64,000 nt of DNA from Bacillus thuringiensis (GCF_014932895.1 NZ_JACYOF010000002.1:558001-622000), one strand, 5' to 3'. Numbered from the stretch's first letter, positions 43,514-53,343 are shown. Notes: generated by a model from the letters alone, not told the origin. Made by a program: numbers and translations.

Positions 43514-46228
43514 ATGTCAGATAATTATCGTTCTCGTACAGAACGAAATCATGCGAAAAATCAAACGGAAGAAACAAATAAAGAAAAAAAACCAAAGAAA
43601 AAAGGCTCCTTTTTCAAGAAATTCCTTATAGGTTGTCTACTTCTTGGTATCGTTGGTCTCGTAGCTGGCGTTTCCACTTTCTTTGTTATGGTAAAGGACG
43701 CTCCAAAATTAGACAAATCAAAACTTGTCAATCCTTTATCAACAAAGTTTCTTGATAAAAACGGAGATTTTTTCTATGAATACGGTGCTGAAAAACGAAC
43801 CCATGTTACTTACGATCAAATTCCAAAAGTAGTTGAAAATGCATTCCTTGCAACTGAGGATTCACGTTTCTATGACCATAATGGAATTGATTTTAAACGA
43901 ACTACAAAAGCAGTTATGGAGAATGTCACTGGTGGTTTCGGTTCCCAAGGTGGTAGTACGATTACACAGCAAGTAGTTAAAAACTATTTTCTAACGATGG
44001 AAAAAACCGCAAAACGAAAAGTGCAGGAATGGTACTTATCTTATAAATTAGAGCAACAATACTCTAAACATGAGATTTTAGAAATGTACTTAAATAAGAT
44101 TAATCTAGGTAACCGCTCTTACGGTATTGCATCAGCGGCACAAAAATATTATGGCAAAGATTTAAAACAATTACAGTTACATGAAGCTGCAATGCTCGCC
44201 GGTTTACCCCAAGGTCCTAACATTTATGATCCAACAAAACCGGAAAATGTTGAAAGAGCAAAAAATCGCCGTAATGTCGTATTAACATTAATGAATCGAC
44301 ATGGTTATATAACAAAAGAAGAAATGAATGACGCAATGAAAATTCCTGTAACTGAGGGTCTTAAAAAATCAGAACTAACTGAAATGAAGTATCAAGCATT
44401 TTTAGATGCTGTTGTAAAGGAAGTTGAAAAAGAATATCCTGATGTCAATATCGGTTCAGATGGTTTAACGATCCAAACAACACTTGATCAAAATGCTCAA
44501 GATTACGCTGACGAAATTATGGATGGTAATCTTATTAAGTATCCAAACGATGAATTCCAAGGGTCATTTGTATTTATGGATACACAGTCTGGAGAAGTTC
44601 GAGCAATTGGGGCTGGGCGTAAAGAAAGTAAGTCTACTTTCAAAGGTCATAATATGGCAGTTGATTTAAAACGCCAAGTTGGTTCAACCATGAAACCAAT
44701 TTTTGATTATGGTCCAGCAATTGAAAATCTACAATGGTCTACGTACCATCAATTAAATGACTCAGAGTACACATACTCTAATGGTACAAAAATTAAAAAT
44801 GCTACAAACAGTTATAAAGGAGATGTGTCCCTACGTGACGCACTAAAAAAATCTTTAAATATTCCTGCTTTAAAAACAGCTCAAGCGGTCGGACTTGATA
44901 AGTCAAAAGAATTCGCCAAAGGTCTAGGCATGACATTTAAAGATGATACTGTTTTTGAATCAACTGCAATCGGTAGTAATGAAAGCTCTCCGTTAGATGT
45001 CGCTGGAGCTTATGCAGCATTCGGAAATGACGGTGTTTATAATAAACCTCACTTCGTAAAAGAAGTAATCTTCCCAGATGGGAAAAAGAAAAGCTTTAAA
45101 CCGAAAGAACACCGTGCAATGCAAGACTCTACAGCTTACATGGTTACTGACGTTCTTCGTGATGTTGTAAAACCTGGTAGTGGTGGTACTGGCCCAACGG
45201 CTTATGTTCCCGGTTTTGATGTTGCTGGTAAAACAGGAACACAAAACTTTGATAAATCTGTTATTAAAAAATACGATATTCCAGCTGATGCCAACCGAGA
45301 TAGTTGGTTCGCAGGATATACACCACAATATACAATGGCTGTTTGGACTGGTTACGAAAAGGATAGCTCAGAAAATTACATCGGCGATCGTTCTACTAGA
45401 ATTGCGCAACAAATGTTCCAAGTAATGATGAGCAAATTCGCTACAGATAAATCTCGTTTCGAACGTCCTTCTTCTGTACAAGAAATAAACGGCGAGTTAT
45501 ACGTAAAAGGTGCGAAAAAAGATGCAATTAAAGAAATTAAAGTAGATTCACCTAGTGGCCTTAATGTCACTTTCGATGGTGCTAGCACAGTTACACTAAA
45601 CTGGTCTGGTCCAGCAGAAGTTGATGCATATGCGGCAAGCTATAAAGCCAATGACGGTTCAAGTGGTAGCCTATCAATAAGTGGTACGACAGCTACTCTT
45701 GGTGGTATTAAGCCAGGTGTTACTTACAGCTTCTCTGTAGTGGCGAAAAAAGGTACTGGAACAAGCCCTGCAGTTGGTGCATCCTTCACTGCACCTGGAG
45801 GAACTCCAGATGCTAAAAAAGCTGAGGACGAGGCTAAGAAGAAGGCTGAAGAAGATCAGAAAAAGGCCAATGAAGATAAACTAAAACAAGAAGAAGCTAA
45901 GAAAAAAGCTGAAGAAGATCAGCGCAAACAACAAGAGCAACAGCAAGAACAACAACGTAAGCAACAAGAAGAGGCTCAAAAGAAAGCTGAAGAAGAGGCT
46001 AGAAAAAAGGCTGAAGAAGATCAGAAAAAGGCCAATGAAGATAAACTAAAACAAGAAGAAGCTAAGAAAAAAGCTGAAGAAGAAGCTAAGAAAAAAGCTG
46101 AAGAAGAAGCTAGAAAAAAAGCTGAAGAAGAAGCTAGAAAAAAAGCTGAAGAAGATCAACAACAGCAACAGAATACCGGAGGAGATACACCTCACGCAGA
46201 CGGAAATTTTGTTACAACTGAGTCTTAA
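43514..46228 (+). CDS. ponA: penicillin-binding protein 1A/1B
   Basis: 904-residue bifunctional class A PBP. After a Lys-rich cytoplasmic tail comes one membrane helix (about 36-58), then the transglycosylase domain with catalytic Glu in ATEDSRFYDHNGIDF and GGSTITQQ. The transpeptidase domain has the active Ser in GSTMKP, an SLN-type motif (KSLNIP), and KTGT. A fibronectin-III-like domain (about 680-760) follows, then a low-complexity tail of KKAEEEARKK-like repeats (about 770-890), longer than in B. subtilis PonA. Partner of GpsB; co-transcribed with recU. Confidence 0.95.
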   Translation: MSDNYRSRTERNHAKNQTEETNKEKKPKKKGSFFKKFLIGCLLLGIVGLVAGVSTFFVMVKDAPKLDKSKLVNPLSTKFLDKNGDFFYEYGAEKRTHVTYDQIPKVVENAFLATEDSRFYDHNGIDFKRTTKAVMENVTGGFGSQGGSTITQQVVKNYFLTMEKTAKRKVQEWYLSYKLEQQYSKHEILEMYLNKINLGNRSYGIASAAQKYYGKDLKQLQLHEAAMLAGLPQGPNIYDPTKPENVERAKNRRNVVLTLMNRHGYITKEEMNDAMKIPVTEGLKKSELTEMKYQAFLDAVVKEVEKEYPDVNIGSDGLTIQTTLDQNAQDYADEIMDGNLIKYPNDEFQGSFVFMDTQSGEVRAIGAGRKESKSTFKGHNMAVDLKRQVGSTMKPIFDYGPAIENLQWSTYHQLNDSEYTYSNGTKIKNATNSYKGDVSLRDALKKSLNIPALKTAQAVGLDKSKEFAKGLGMTFKDDTVFESTAIGSNESSPLDVAGAYAAFGNDGVYNKPHFVKEVIFPDGKKKSFKPKEHRAMQDSTAYMVTDVLRDVVKPGSGGTGPTAYVPGFDVAGKTGTQNFDKSVIKKYDIPADANRDSWFAGYTPQYTMAVWTGYEKDSSENYIGDRSTRIAQQMFQVMMSKFATDKSRFERPSSVQEINGELYVKGAKKDAIKEIKVDSPSGLNVTFDGASTVTLNWSGPAEVDAYAASYKANDGSSGSLSISGTTATLGGIKPGVTYSFSVVAKKGTGTSPAVGASFTAPGGTPDAKKAEDEAKKKAEEDQKKANEDKLKQEEAKKKAEEDQRKQQEQQQEQQRKQQEEAQKKAEEEARKKAEEDQKKANEDKLKQEEAKKKAEEEAKKKAEEEARKKAEEEARKKAEEDQQQQQNTGGDTPHADGNFVTTES

Positions 46229-46233
46229 TAAAC

Positions 46234-46277
46234 AAAAAGAAGTCCTTTCTCTTAACGAGAAACGGACTTCTTTTTTG
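46234..46277. terminator. terminator between ponA and ypoC
   Basis: AGAAGTCC with TTTCTC pairs with GAGAA and GGACTTCT. T-runs on both strands. Confidence 0.85.
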
Positions 46278-46770
46278 TTATTATTTTCTTTACATATAGC
46301 TTTTCTATTTCGATATACAACTGTGCTAATTGAATATAAGAATGATAATTACTCGTTTTTTTTATAATAAATGAATATCTCTCCATAAAATTAACAGGTT
46401 GTACTTTCAATTTTTTCGTAGTACCTTCCATTTCATTCAAACCATGAACAGGTTGCTCATTTAGCCAATATAGAATCGATAGCAAATGCGCCGCAAAAAG
46501 AATCATTGGACCATCAGCTTCTTGTTTTTTTCTTTTTCGAAATAGCGTAGCAATTTCTTCATGCTTGTTTTTCCATACATTCAACATCATAGGAATACTT
46601 TTTTCAATTTCATTCCACGGTTCGTATTGTCTTTCAATATCAAATATAAAGTAAGTATGTTGTATTATTTCTTCAAAAGATTGTTCTGTATGATACTCAA
46701 TCGAATTTACACCTTCTTTAAAAAATGGTAAGTATCGAAATTCTTTCGGTATTTCTATCACTCGCTCCAT
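46252..46770 (-). CDS. ypoC: YpoC-like protein
   Basis: 172 residues, soluble, with conserved blocks IPKEFRYLPFFKEG, WNEIEKSIPMMLNVWKNK and a YSFIIKKTSNYHSYIQLA end. Last gene of the dnaD-nth-ypoC run, six bases after nth, as in B. subtilis. The last codons lie within the bidirectional terminator. Function unknown. Confidence 0.82.
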   Translation of the reverse strand: MERVIEIPKEFRYLPFFKEGVNSIEYHTEQSFEEIIQHTYFIFDIERQYEPWNEIEKSIPMMLNVWKNKHEEIATLFRKRKKQEADGPMILFAAHLLSILYWLNEQPVHGLNEMEGTTKKLKVQPVNFMERYSFIIKKTSNYHSYIQLAQLYIEIEKLYVKKIITKKKSVSR

Positions 46771-46776
46771 CCTTTA

Positions 46777-47421
46777 TTACCCCTTCATTCGCTTCTTTCC
46801 TTCACGACATACTTCTAGCAATCGGCACTCTTCACATTGTGGTCGCTGTGCTTTACAGTGATAACGTCCAAAGAAAATCATGCGATGATGTGTAACTCCC
46901 CACTCATCCATCGGAACTTTCTTCATTAACGTTTTTTCCACTTCTAATACAGAGTCTTTCCATCTACAAATCGCTAATCGTTTACTCACTCGTTCCACAT
47001 GCGTATCAACAGCAATTGCCGGAATTCCAAACGCTACCGATACTACAACATTTGCTGTCTTCCTTCCTACACCTGGTAATTTCGTAAGCTCATCTCGATC
47101 TCTCGGTACTTCCCCATTATAATCATCTAATAACATTCGACATAGCTTTTGAATATTTTTTGCTTTATTTCTATACAATCCAATGGAGCGTATATCTTGT
47201 TGTAATTCTTCTAGAGAAACACTTAAATAATCTTCTGGTGTTTTATATTTTTGAAATAAATTTTTCGTTACCTTATTTACAAGTGCATCTGTACATTGTG
47301 CAGATAATGCCACCGCGATTACAAGTTCAAACGGATTATCATGAATTAATTCACAATGTGCTTCTGGATACATATCCGCCATTGTGTCTAAACAATAACG
47401 AATTTGCGTTTTATTTAACAT
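46777..47421 (-). CDS. nth: endonuclease III
   Basis: 214 residues, base-excision repair glycosylase/AP lyase for oxidised pyrimidines. The helix-hairpin-helix with catalytic Lys is LPGVGRKTANVVVS, the catalytic Asp is in IAVDTHVERV, and the [4Fe-4S] cluster ligands at the C-terminus are C-X6-C-X2-C-X5-C in CKAQRPQCEECRLLEVC. Between dnaD and ypoC on one transcript. Confidence 0.95.
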   Translation of the reverse strand: MLNKTQIRYCLDTMADMYPEAHCELIHDNPFELVIAVALSAQCTDALVNKVTKNLFQKYKTPEDYLSVSLEELQQDIRSIGLYRNKAKNIQKLCRMLLDDYNGEVPRDRDELTKLPGVGRKTANVVVSVAFGIPAIAVDTHVERVSKRLAICRWKDSVLEVEKTLMKKVPMDEWGVTHHRMIFFGRYHCKAQRPQCEECRLLEVCREGKKRMKG

Positions 47422-47436
47422 ATACTTCCTCCTACA

Positions 47437-48144
47437 TTACTGCTCCAACCAATTATAAAAAGGCACTTTCCCAGTAAATTTCGTCTCTTGTTTTGTTGTT
47501 TGTTGCGCTCGTTGCTGATTTGCTCTAAATTTCCGCCCTTGATTTTGAGCTTGATCTACTGTTTTAATCCCATTCTTTTTCCACTCAAATAAAATACGAT
47601 CAATATATCGGAAGTTCAGCTTACCACTCATCACAGCTTCTCGAAGAGCCGCTTGAATTAAATTCGGATGGTGTTGATCTTGATCCTCCCACATACCTAA
47701 CGTTTCACATTCAAATGGCGAAAGCGGTCTTCCAAACTCTTTTTCAAATACTGTATATAAATTTACTTGCAGTTGTTTTTTTTCTTTTTGTTCATCCTCT
47801 ATTGATTCGTTCATTAAGAAATGTAATATTTTTTCCCATAGCGGTTGTAAAGAATAACTTTCACACATCATCGCTTCTGATCTTTGTCCACCTTCTAATG
47901 ATAAAAAACCTTTTTGAATCAATGTTTGAATTACTTCCATACATTTCATTTCCGTTATTGTCATCCGTTCTGAAATCTCTGAAGGAGTCGGAAACGAATT
48001 TCCCGATTCTAAAAATGTGTGCACATGAAGTACAACCATAAATTCAGTTTCATTTAACCCTAATTTTTTATAATGCATCATAAGCAATTTTGGAATTGCA
48101 ATGCTTCCTTGCTCAAACCACTGTAACATCATTTTCTTTTTCAT
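47437..48144 (-). CDS. dnaD: DNA replication initiation protein DnaD
   Basis: 235 residues, primosome protein acting with DnaB and DnaI to load the replicative helicase. N-terminal winged-helix domain (about 10-115), then the C-terminal DnaB_2/DnaD domain with LSPFECETLGMWEDQ and the YxxxIL-type RYIDRILFEWKKNGI motif. The ATG at 48144 is eight bases after GAGGTG. asnS, which follows dnaD in B. subtilis, is absent here: aspB comes next. Confidence 0.92.
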   Translation of the reverse strand: MKKKMMLQWFEQGSIAIPKLLMMHYKKLGLNETEFMVVLHVHTFLESGNSFPTPSEISERMTITEMKCMEVIQTLIQKGFLSLEGGQRSEAMMCESYSLQPLWEKILHFLMNESIEDEQKEKKQLQVNLYTVFEKEFGRPLSPFECETLGMWEDQDQHHPNLIQAALREAVMSGKLNFRYIDRILFEWKKNGIKTVDQAQNQGRKFRANQQRAQQTTKQETKFTGKVPFYNWLEQ

Positions 48145-48206
48145 TACCAAACACCTCGCTCTCTAGTATAACACACCTTTCGCTATTTCTTTTTGCCACA
48201 ATTCGT

Positions 48207-48243
48207 CAAAAAAACCTCCCTATTATGTAGGGAGGTTTTTTGT
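48207..48243. terminator. aspB terminator
   Basis: AAACCTCCCTA pairs with TAGGGAGGTTT over a short loop, with T-runs on both strands. Confidence 0.88.
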
Positions 48244-48265
48244 ATTGCGTTAATGAAATATATAA

Positions 48266-49453
48266 TTAAGCTTTCACTTTACTTTTCATAAACGTATGAA
48301 TGCGTTCTAATGCTTTCTCTACTTGTTCAAGAGATGTCGCATATGATAAACGAACGTTATTTGGAGCCCCAAATCCTGTACCTGGTACAAGAGCCACTTT
48401 TTCCTCTTCTAATAAAGCTTTTGCCCACTCATCAACTGTGTCATATCCTGATAAAGCCACAGCTTCTTTTACGTTAGGGAATAAGTAAAATGCACCTTGT
48501 GGTTTAATACAAGTAAAGCCAGGGATTTGAATCAATTTATCATAAATAATGTTTAATCTCTCTTCAAACGCTTGACGCATTGTTTCTACAGGTTCTTGTG
48601 TGCCTGCATACGCAGCAATTGCTCCGTACTGAGCGATTGAAGTAGGGTTTGAGGTACTATGACTCGCCAAGTTCGTCATCGCTTTAATAAGCTGCTTATT
48701 TCCTGCTGCATATCCAATACGCCATCCTGTCATCGAATGAGATTTAGATACACCATTAATAATTAGGGTTTGTTCTTTTAATGCATTAGAAAGCTGGGCA
48801 ATTGAAGTATATTCTGCGCCACCATAAATTAACTTCTCATAAATTTCATCTGAAACGATTAAAATATTATGTTCTAAACATACTTCTCCAAGCTGTTGTA
48901 ATTCTTCTTTGCTGTAAATCATTCCTGTTGGATTGCTCGGTGAATTAATAATAACTGCTTTCGTTTTCTCTGTAATCGCCTCACGCAGCTGCTTTGCTGT
49001 AATTTTGTACTCATTGTCTTCTAAACCTTCTACATAAACCGGATTACCACCAGCAAGCTTTACTTGCTCGGGATAACTTACCCAATAAGGAGTTGGAATG
49101 ATAACTTCATCTCCTTCATCAAGTAATACTTGGAATAATGTATATAATGCATGTTTCGCACCATTACATACAATAATTTCAGACGGATCATACGCAATTC
49201 CTTGATCACGAGTGAATTTCTTCACAATTTCTTGTTTCAATGCTTGCAATCCACCTGTTGGCGTATATTTCGTATGTCCTTCTAACATCGCTTTATGCGC
49301 AGCTTCCATAATATGTTCTGGTGTATTAAAGTCAGGTTCTCCTGCCCCTAATGCAATTACATCATGACCTTCTGCTTTTAATGCTTGTGCCTTTGCTGTA
49401 ATTTCTAAAGTTGAAGACGGTGTTAAAGCAGCTACTCGCTTTGCTAATTTCAT
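48266..49453 (-). CDS. aspB: aspartate aminotransferase
   Basis: 395 residues, class I PLP transaminase interconverting aspartate/2-oxoglutarate and oxaloacetate/glutamate. PLP Schiff-base Lys lies in NGVSKSHSMTGWRIGY (about 235), with NSPSNPTG (about 170) and the substrate Arg in the C-terminal NNVRLSYA. Downstream of ypmA-ypmB as in B. subtilis; a good GGGGGAAC site precedes the ATG. Confidence 0.93.
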   Translation of the reverse strand: MKLAKRVAALTPSSTLEITAKAQALKAEGHDVIALGAGEPDFNTPEHIMEAAHKAMLEGHTKYTPTGGLQALKQEIVKKFTRDQGIAYDPSEIIVCNGAKHALYTLFQVLLDEGDEVIIPTPYWVSYPEQVKLAGGNPVYVEGLEDNEYKITAKQLREAITEKTKAVIINSPSNPTGMIYSKEELQQLGEVCLEHNILIVSDEIYEKLIYGGAEYTSIAQLSNALKEQTLIINGVSKSHSMTGWRIGYAAGNKQLIKAMTNLASHSTSNPTSIAQYGAIAAYAGTQEPVETMRQAFEERLNIIYDKLIQIPGFTCIKPQGAFYLFPNVKEAVALSGYDTVDEWAKALLEEEKVALVPGTGFGAPNNVRLSYATSLEQVEKALERIHTFMKSKVKA

Positions 49454-49471
49454 TTGTAGTTCCCCCTACAT

Positions 49472-49975
49472 CTATTTTTCAACGCTATATCGTCTTAAAA
49501 ATGTCCCATCTTTAAAATCAAGATAGTAGTAACTATAACGATTGTCATCATCAATATATGTAACTTCCCATAATGGTACATCTTTTTCAAAGCCTAATTT
49601 CACTTTCAGAATTTCTTTCGGCTTTATTTTTGATTCCTTACTTTCATTGCCGACTTGTTCTATTGTTCTTTGTATAGCCTCTTTTTCAGAAATACCTTCG
49701 CTCTTTTTCCTTACTACAGTATCCCCTTTTTTCTCAGGTACCCAAACGATGAGTTGTTCTCCCTTTCCATCTGTACCTTGTACGACTGTATATGCATCTT
49801 TTCCGTTGTAATAATCAACAGATTTTACCTTTGTAAGCTTTGCTTTTTCTTTTGCAATTTCTACAGACTTTGATTCTTTTGGAATTTTCTTATCCATCGC
49901 TTTATTATAAACATACGCCCCATATATTCCGCTAGCAACGATAACGATAATGATTGTAAAGATCCACTTTTTCAT
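49472..49975 (-). CDS. ypmB: YpmB-like cell wall-associated protein (DUF5590)
   Basis: 167 residues with an N-terminal signal anchor (residues 4-24, WIFTIIIVIVASGIYGAYVY) and two PepSY-like/DUF5590 repeats outside, the second ending WEVTYIDDDNRYSYYYLDFKDG. Extracytoplasmic, function unknown. Lies between ypmA (seven bases upstream) and aspB. Confidence 0.85.
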   Translation of the reverse strand: MKKWIFTIIIVIVASGIYGAYVYNKAMDKKIPKESKSVEIAKEKAKLTKVKSVDYYNGKDAYTVVQGTDGKGEQLIVWVPEKKGDTVVRKKSEGISEKEAIQRTIEQVGNESKESKIKPKEILKVKLGFEKDVPLWEVTYIDDDNRYSYYYLDFKDGTFLRRYSVEK

Positions 49976-49982
49976 TGTATCA

Positions 49983-50153
49983 CTACGTTCTGTAAATCGT
50001 AAATACAGCTGTTTCTTTGTCTTTTTCGTCTAATGCTAGTCCGAACATGAGGTCCTGCTCTTTTAACGTACGATTCAAACTATCAACAATTTTATACAAA
50101 TCAGACGAATATTTAATACGCGTCGTTGATAGTACTTCGATTTTCTTTTCCAT
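49983..50153 (-). CDS. ypmA: YpmA family protein (DUF4264)
   Basis: 56 residues: MEKKIEVLSTTRIKYSSDLY and a C-terminal MFGLALDEKDKETAVFTIYR. Short alpha/beta protein matching DUF4264/YpmA in size and context (ypmA-ypmB-aspB). GGAGGAG precedes the ATG. Role unknown. Confidence 0.83.
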   Translation of the reverse strand: MEKKIEVLSTTRIKYSSDLYKIVDSLNRTLKEQDLMFGLALDEKDKETAVFTIYRT

Positions 50154-50254
50154 GAAAAAACTCCTCCGTTACACAAAAATTTCTAATTATAGAAGAACGC
50201 AATGCGGTTACAATAAGAGTACATTCTTTACAACCCCTGCTTCATCACCCATCT

Positions 50255-50263
50255 ATTATAGCA
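50255..50263 (-). promoter_or_regulatory. promoter of ypmA-ypmB-aspB (extended -10)
   Basis: Minus-strand TGCTATAAT about 95 bases ahead of ypmA, with no recognisable -35 box. Confidence 0.5.
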
Positions 50264-50358
50264 GGACATGTACAGCAAAAAAAGGTTTCAAGTCGAAAAC
50301 CAATACATTTTGTATACAAGAAGTAAGAAAAATAAAATTCCTCCTACCCACATTTTTT

Positions 50359-50395
50359 ACGCCTGAAGTGTTTAGGTACTTCAGGCGTATTTTTC
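50359..50395 (+). terminator. hairpin with a plus-strand T-run downstream of dinG
   Basis: ACGCCTGAAGT pairs perfectly with ACTTCAGGCGT; TATTTTTCTT follows only on the plus strand. On the minus strand, where dinG is transcribed, the stem is followed by A residues. Confidence 0.65.
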
Positions 50396-50404
50396 TTCCA
50401 TTTT

Positions 50405-53209
50405 CTATTCATTTGACGGTTCTTCTAATTGCACTAGTAACTCTTCTAACGGCCCTTCATAAAGAGGTACATTAGGAATTGATTGTAAAAATCGTTTTCC
50501 ATAGGAAGAACCCGTCAATCGACGGTCTAACACTACTACCGTCCCCGTATCTGTATTTGTTCGAATTAAACGCCCAAACCCTTGTTTGAAACGTAATATT
50601 GCTTGCGGGAGCGCTAATTTAGCGAATACGTCCTCACCTTGACTTTTTAGCCACTCACCTTTCGCTTCCATCATTGGTTGATGAGGAGGTGTAAACGGAA
50701 GACGGACAATGACAAGACAACTTAAGGCATCTCCTGGAATATCGATCCCTTCCCAAAAACTACTTGTTCCTAACAAAATCGACTTGTCGAACTCTTGAAA
50801 TTTTCGAATTAAGCGGCTACGACTTCTATTGTTCACACTTTGTGTTAATAATACATAACCTTCTAATTCATCATCAATTTTCAAATTCGCATACGCTTCT
50901 TTCAACATTTCATACGAAGTGAATAAAACGAGCATTCTCCCTTTTGTAACCTTCGCTATTCGTGCAATATGTTCCGATACAGATTCAATATATTCCTCAT
51001 TACTTACTTGCTTAATAAAAGGTACATCTGTTGAAACCATTAATTTCATTTGTTCATCATAATGAAATGGCGATGGAACCTTTAAAGTATTGGGAGCAAA
51101 ATCATGTAAGCCGAGCTCCTCTTTTATATAGTCAAATGTATCGTTAACGGTTAATGTTGCAGATGTAAAGATAACACTCTTTTTTTCTGTTAAAAACTCA
51201 TCAGCAAATCTTTCAGCAATATGAACCGGCTGCGCATATAAAACTGTTGAATGAATCGTTCCTTTCGTTTCCGTCTCCATCCAAGTCACATATGAATTTT
51301 TTTCTAATAGGAGCAACTGTAATGATTCTGCCATCTTTCTCAGCAACTCAATTAAATGCATAAATTCACCCGTAGCAACATGCATCTCCCACTCTAATTT
51401 ACTTTGCAATATATCTACTTGCTTCTCAAGCATAGTCACTACTCTTCTTAATTCATATACAAAACGATTTGTTAACTCAACAATACTATCCCACAACTTA
51501 CCTTTCTCTACTTCCGTGTTATATCGATAAATGAGCGGCATATTATTCGTTCCTTGTTCTTGCTTTGTTTGTTTAAATATAAAAGTGCGTAACATTTGGA
51601 ATAGTTCATCCGCATCAAATTTCAATTCCTTCAAACTATGACTTATCATACGGAAAGTCGAACGAGGGGCTCGTTCTGATTTTTTCATCATTTTATACAC
51701 TTTGGAGAGCACATCATCTGTTTCGAGTGTACCAAGGCGAGATAGAACCAATTGAAAATACATACATGAGAACTGTTCGCCTAATGTTCTACTCGCAGCT
51801 TCTTCAATATGATGAGCTTCATCAAAAATAATATGTTCGCATGAAGAAAACAGCGGTTCCTCACTTGAAAAATCTTGAAATAATAATGCATGATTTGTAA
51901 TAACGATATCTGCAAATAAAGCTTTATTTTTCGCTCGCTGGTAAAAACAACGACTAAACCAATTACTTTGTATACCGCCTGGACTATACGCATCACTACA
52001 AATACGATTCCAAAGTAATTTTCCGCCTTCTGGAATATTTAACTCATCACGATCACCCGTTTCAGTTTGCAATAGCCAAACTAAAATCTTTGCCTTCGTA
52101 AGTGCCATATCATAATTTTTCTCTTCCTCTTGCAAAGCATATTCAAATTTATGTAAACAAAGATAATGCTTTCTTCCTTTTAGAAGAGCTGCCTCAAATG
52201 AAAATGGCATTATTTTTTGCAATAAAGGGATTTCTTTTTCAAGTATTTGTTGTTGAAGTTGTACCGTTTGTGTACTAATAACGACAGGTTCTTCTTTCTT
52301 CTTTGCGAAATAAAGACTAGGAAGTAAATAAGCAAGGGTCTTTCCCGTCCCTGTACCTGCTTCAATAAGAGAAAAACGAGAATCTCTTAACGCCGTGTAT
52401 ATCTCTTTCATCATCATTTGTTGACTTTCTCTTCTTTCAAACTTTGGCATATGTAATTCCAGTTTATCCATCGTTTTATTCAAGAAAGCATCGAATTTTA
52501 ATGAACATGTTTCTCCAAGGCTTAAGGAATAGTTCCGCTTTCTCAGTGCAATATTTCGATACACTTCATACTCCGCTTTCACTTCTTTACCATGCATTAC
52601 TTTCTTTAAAATATTTTCAGAAAGTACATCAGCTATATCACTTTGGAAAACATCACTTAATTCATAAAGCGATTGCAATGTAACTAGTGGTAATTTTTCA
52701 ATTTCATTTAAAAATTGTAAAAACAACTCTGCTGTTGCAAGGGCATCGCTGTCTGCACGATGTGGTTGATCGTGCTCCAGTTCATGTTTCTTAGCTAAAT
52801 CACGTAATTTATAACTATCAGCTGTCGGCAAAAGAATTTGTGCCAATTCAACCGTATCAATTTTAGGGCAATGTATTTCTGTATATCCAGCCTGCCTTAA
52901 TTCTTCATTTAAAAAATTCCAATCAAAGTGAACATTATGTGCAACGAAAGCTGCACCATGTATTAGCTCAACAATCATCGGGGCTACATCTTGAAATAAC
53001 GGGGCTTGTTTTACAAGACTTTCATCAATCCCTGTTAATTCTGTAATAAATGGTGGGATCTCTCTCTTCGGGTTAACAAAAGACGAAAAAATCTCCAATA
53101 TCTCTCCATCTTCTACTACAACAGCTGCAATTTGGGTAATTTTATCTTTCCCATCTTTCCAGGAGTTCCCTGTCGTCTCTAAATCAACAACGACATAACG
53201 CTTGCTCAT
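50405..53209 (-). CDS. dinG: DinG: exonuclease-helicase fusion
   Basis: 934 residues. The N-terminal DEDDh exonuclease domain (about 1-180) shows VVDLETTG, a HNVHFDWNF segment and the HRADSDALAT motif. The helicase part has Walker A EAGTGTGKTLAYLLP (about 280-295), Walker B FDEAHHIEE, and motif VI ILRFKQGFGRLIRT. Gram-positive DinG-type proteins of this build act as 3'-5' exonucleases; helicase activity is reported weak or absent and the Fe-S cysteines are few. Upstream of the pan operon end; own transcript. Confidence 0.92.
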   Translation of the reverse strand: MSKRYVVVDLETTGNSWKDGKDKITQIAAVVVEDGEILEIFSSFVNPKREIPPFITELTGIDESLVKQAPLFQDVAPMIVELIHGAAFVAHNVHFDWNFLNEELRQAGYTEIHCPKIDTVELAQILLPTADSYKLRDLAKKHELEHDQPHRADSDALATAELFLQFLNEIEKLPLVTLQSLYELSDVFQSDIADVLSENILKKVMHGKEVKAEYEVYRNIALRKRNYSLSLGETCSLKFDAFLNKTMDKLELHMPKFERRESQQMMMKEIYTALRDSRFSLIEAGTGTGKTLAYLLPSLYFAKKKEEPVVISTQTVQLQQQILEKEIPLLQKIMPFSFEAALLKGRKHYLCLHKFEYALQEEEKNYDMALTKAKILVWLLQTETGDRDELNIPEGGKLLWNRICSDAYSPGGIQSNWFSRCFYQRAKNKALFADIVITNHALLFQDFSSEEPLFSSCEHIIFDEAHHIEEAASRTLGEQFSCMYFQLVLSRLGTLETDDVLSKVYKMMKKSERAPRSTFRMISHSLKELKFDADELFQMLRTFIFKQTKQEQGTNNMPLIYRYNTEVEKGKLWDSIVELTNRFVYELRRVVTMLEKQVDILQSKLEWEMHVATGEFMHLIELLRKMAESLQLLLLEKNSYVTWMETETKGTIHSTVLYAQPVHIAERFADEFLTEKKSVIFTSATLTVNDTFDYIKEELGLHDFAPNTLKVPSPFHYDEQMKLMVSTDVPFIKQVSNEEYIESVSEHIARIAKVTKGRMLVLFTSYEMLKEAYANLKIDDELEGYVLLTQSVNNRSRSRLIRKFQEFDKSILLGTSSFWEGIDIPGDALSCLVIVRLPFTPPHQPMMEAKGEWLKSQGEDVFAKLALPQAILRFKQGFGRLIRTNTDTGTVVVLDRRLTGSSYGKRFLQSIPNVPLYEGPLEELLVQLEEPSNE

Positions 53210-53302
53210 ATATGTAACACCTCAATTTCTTACCTTTCAAACAACAAAAATTCATATAATGTTACTATACCACGTTTTATCTCATCTTAATGAAAAGATG
53301 AG

Positions 53303-53338
53303 ATAAAAAAGCTATCTCCTGACATAGAGATAGCTTTC
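53303..53338 (-). terminator. panD terminator
   Basis: GCTATCTC pairs with GAGATAGC, flanked by A-run and T-run. A second small hairpin (CTCATCTT/AAGATGAG) follows at 53281-53302. Confidence 0.83.
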
Positions 53339-53343
53339 CTATT

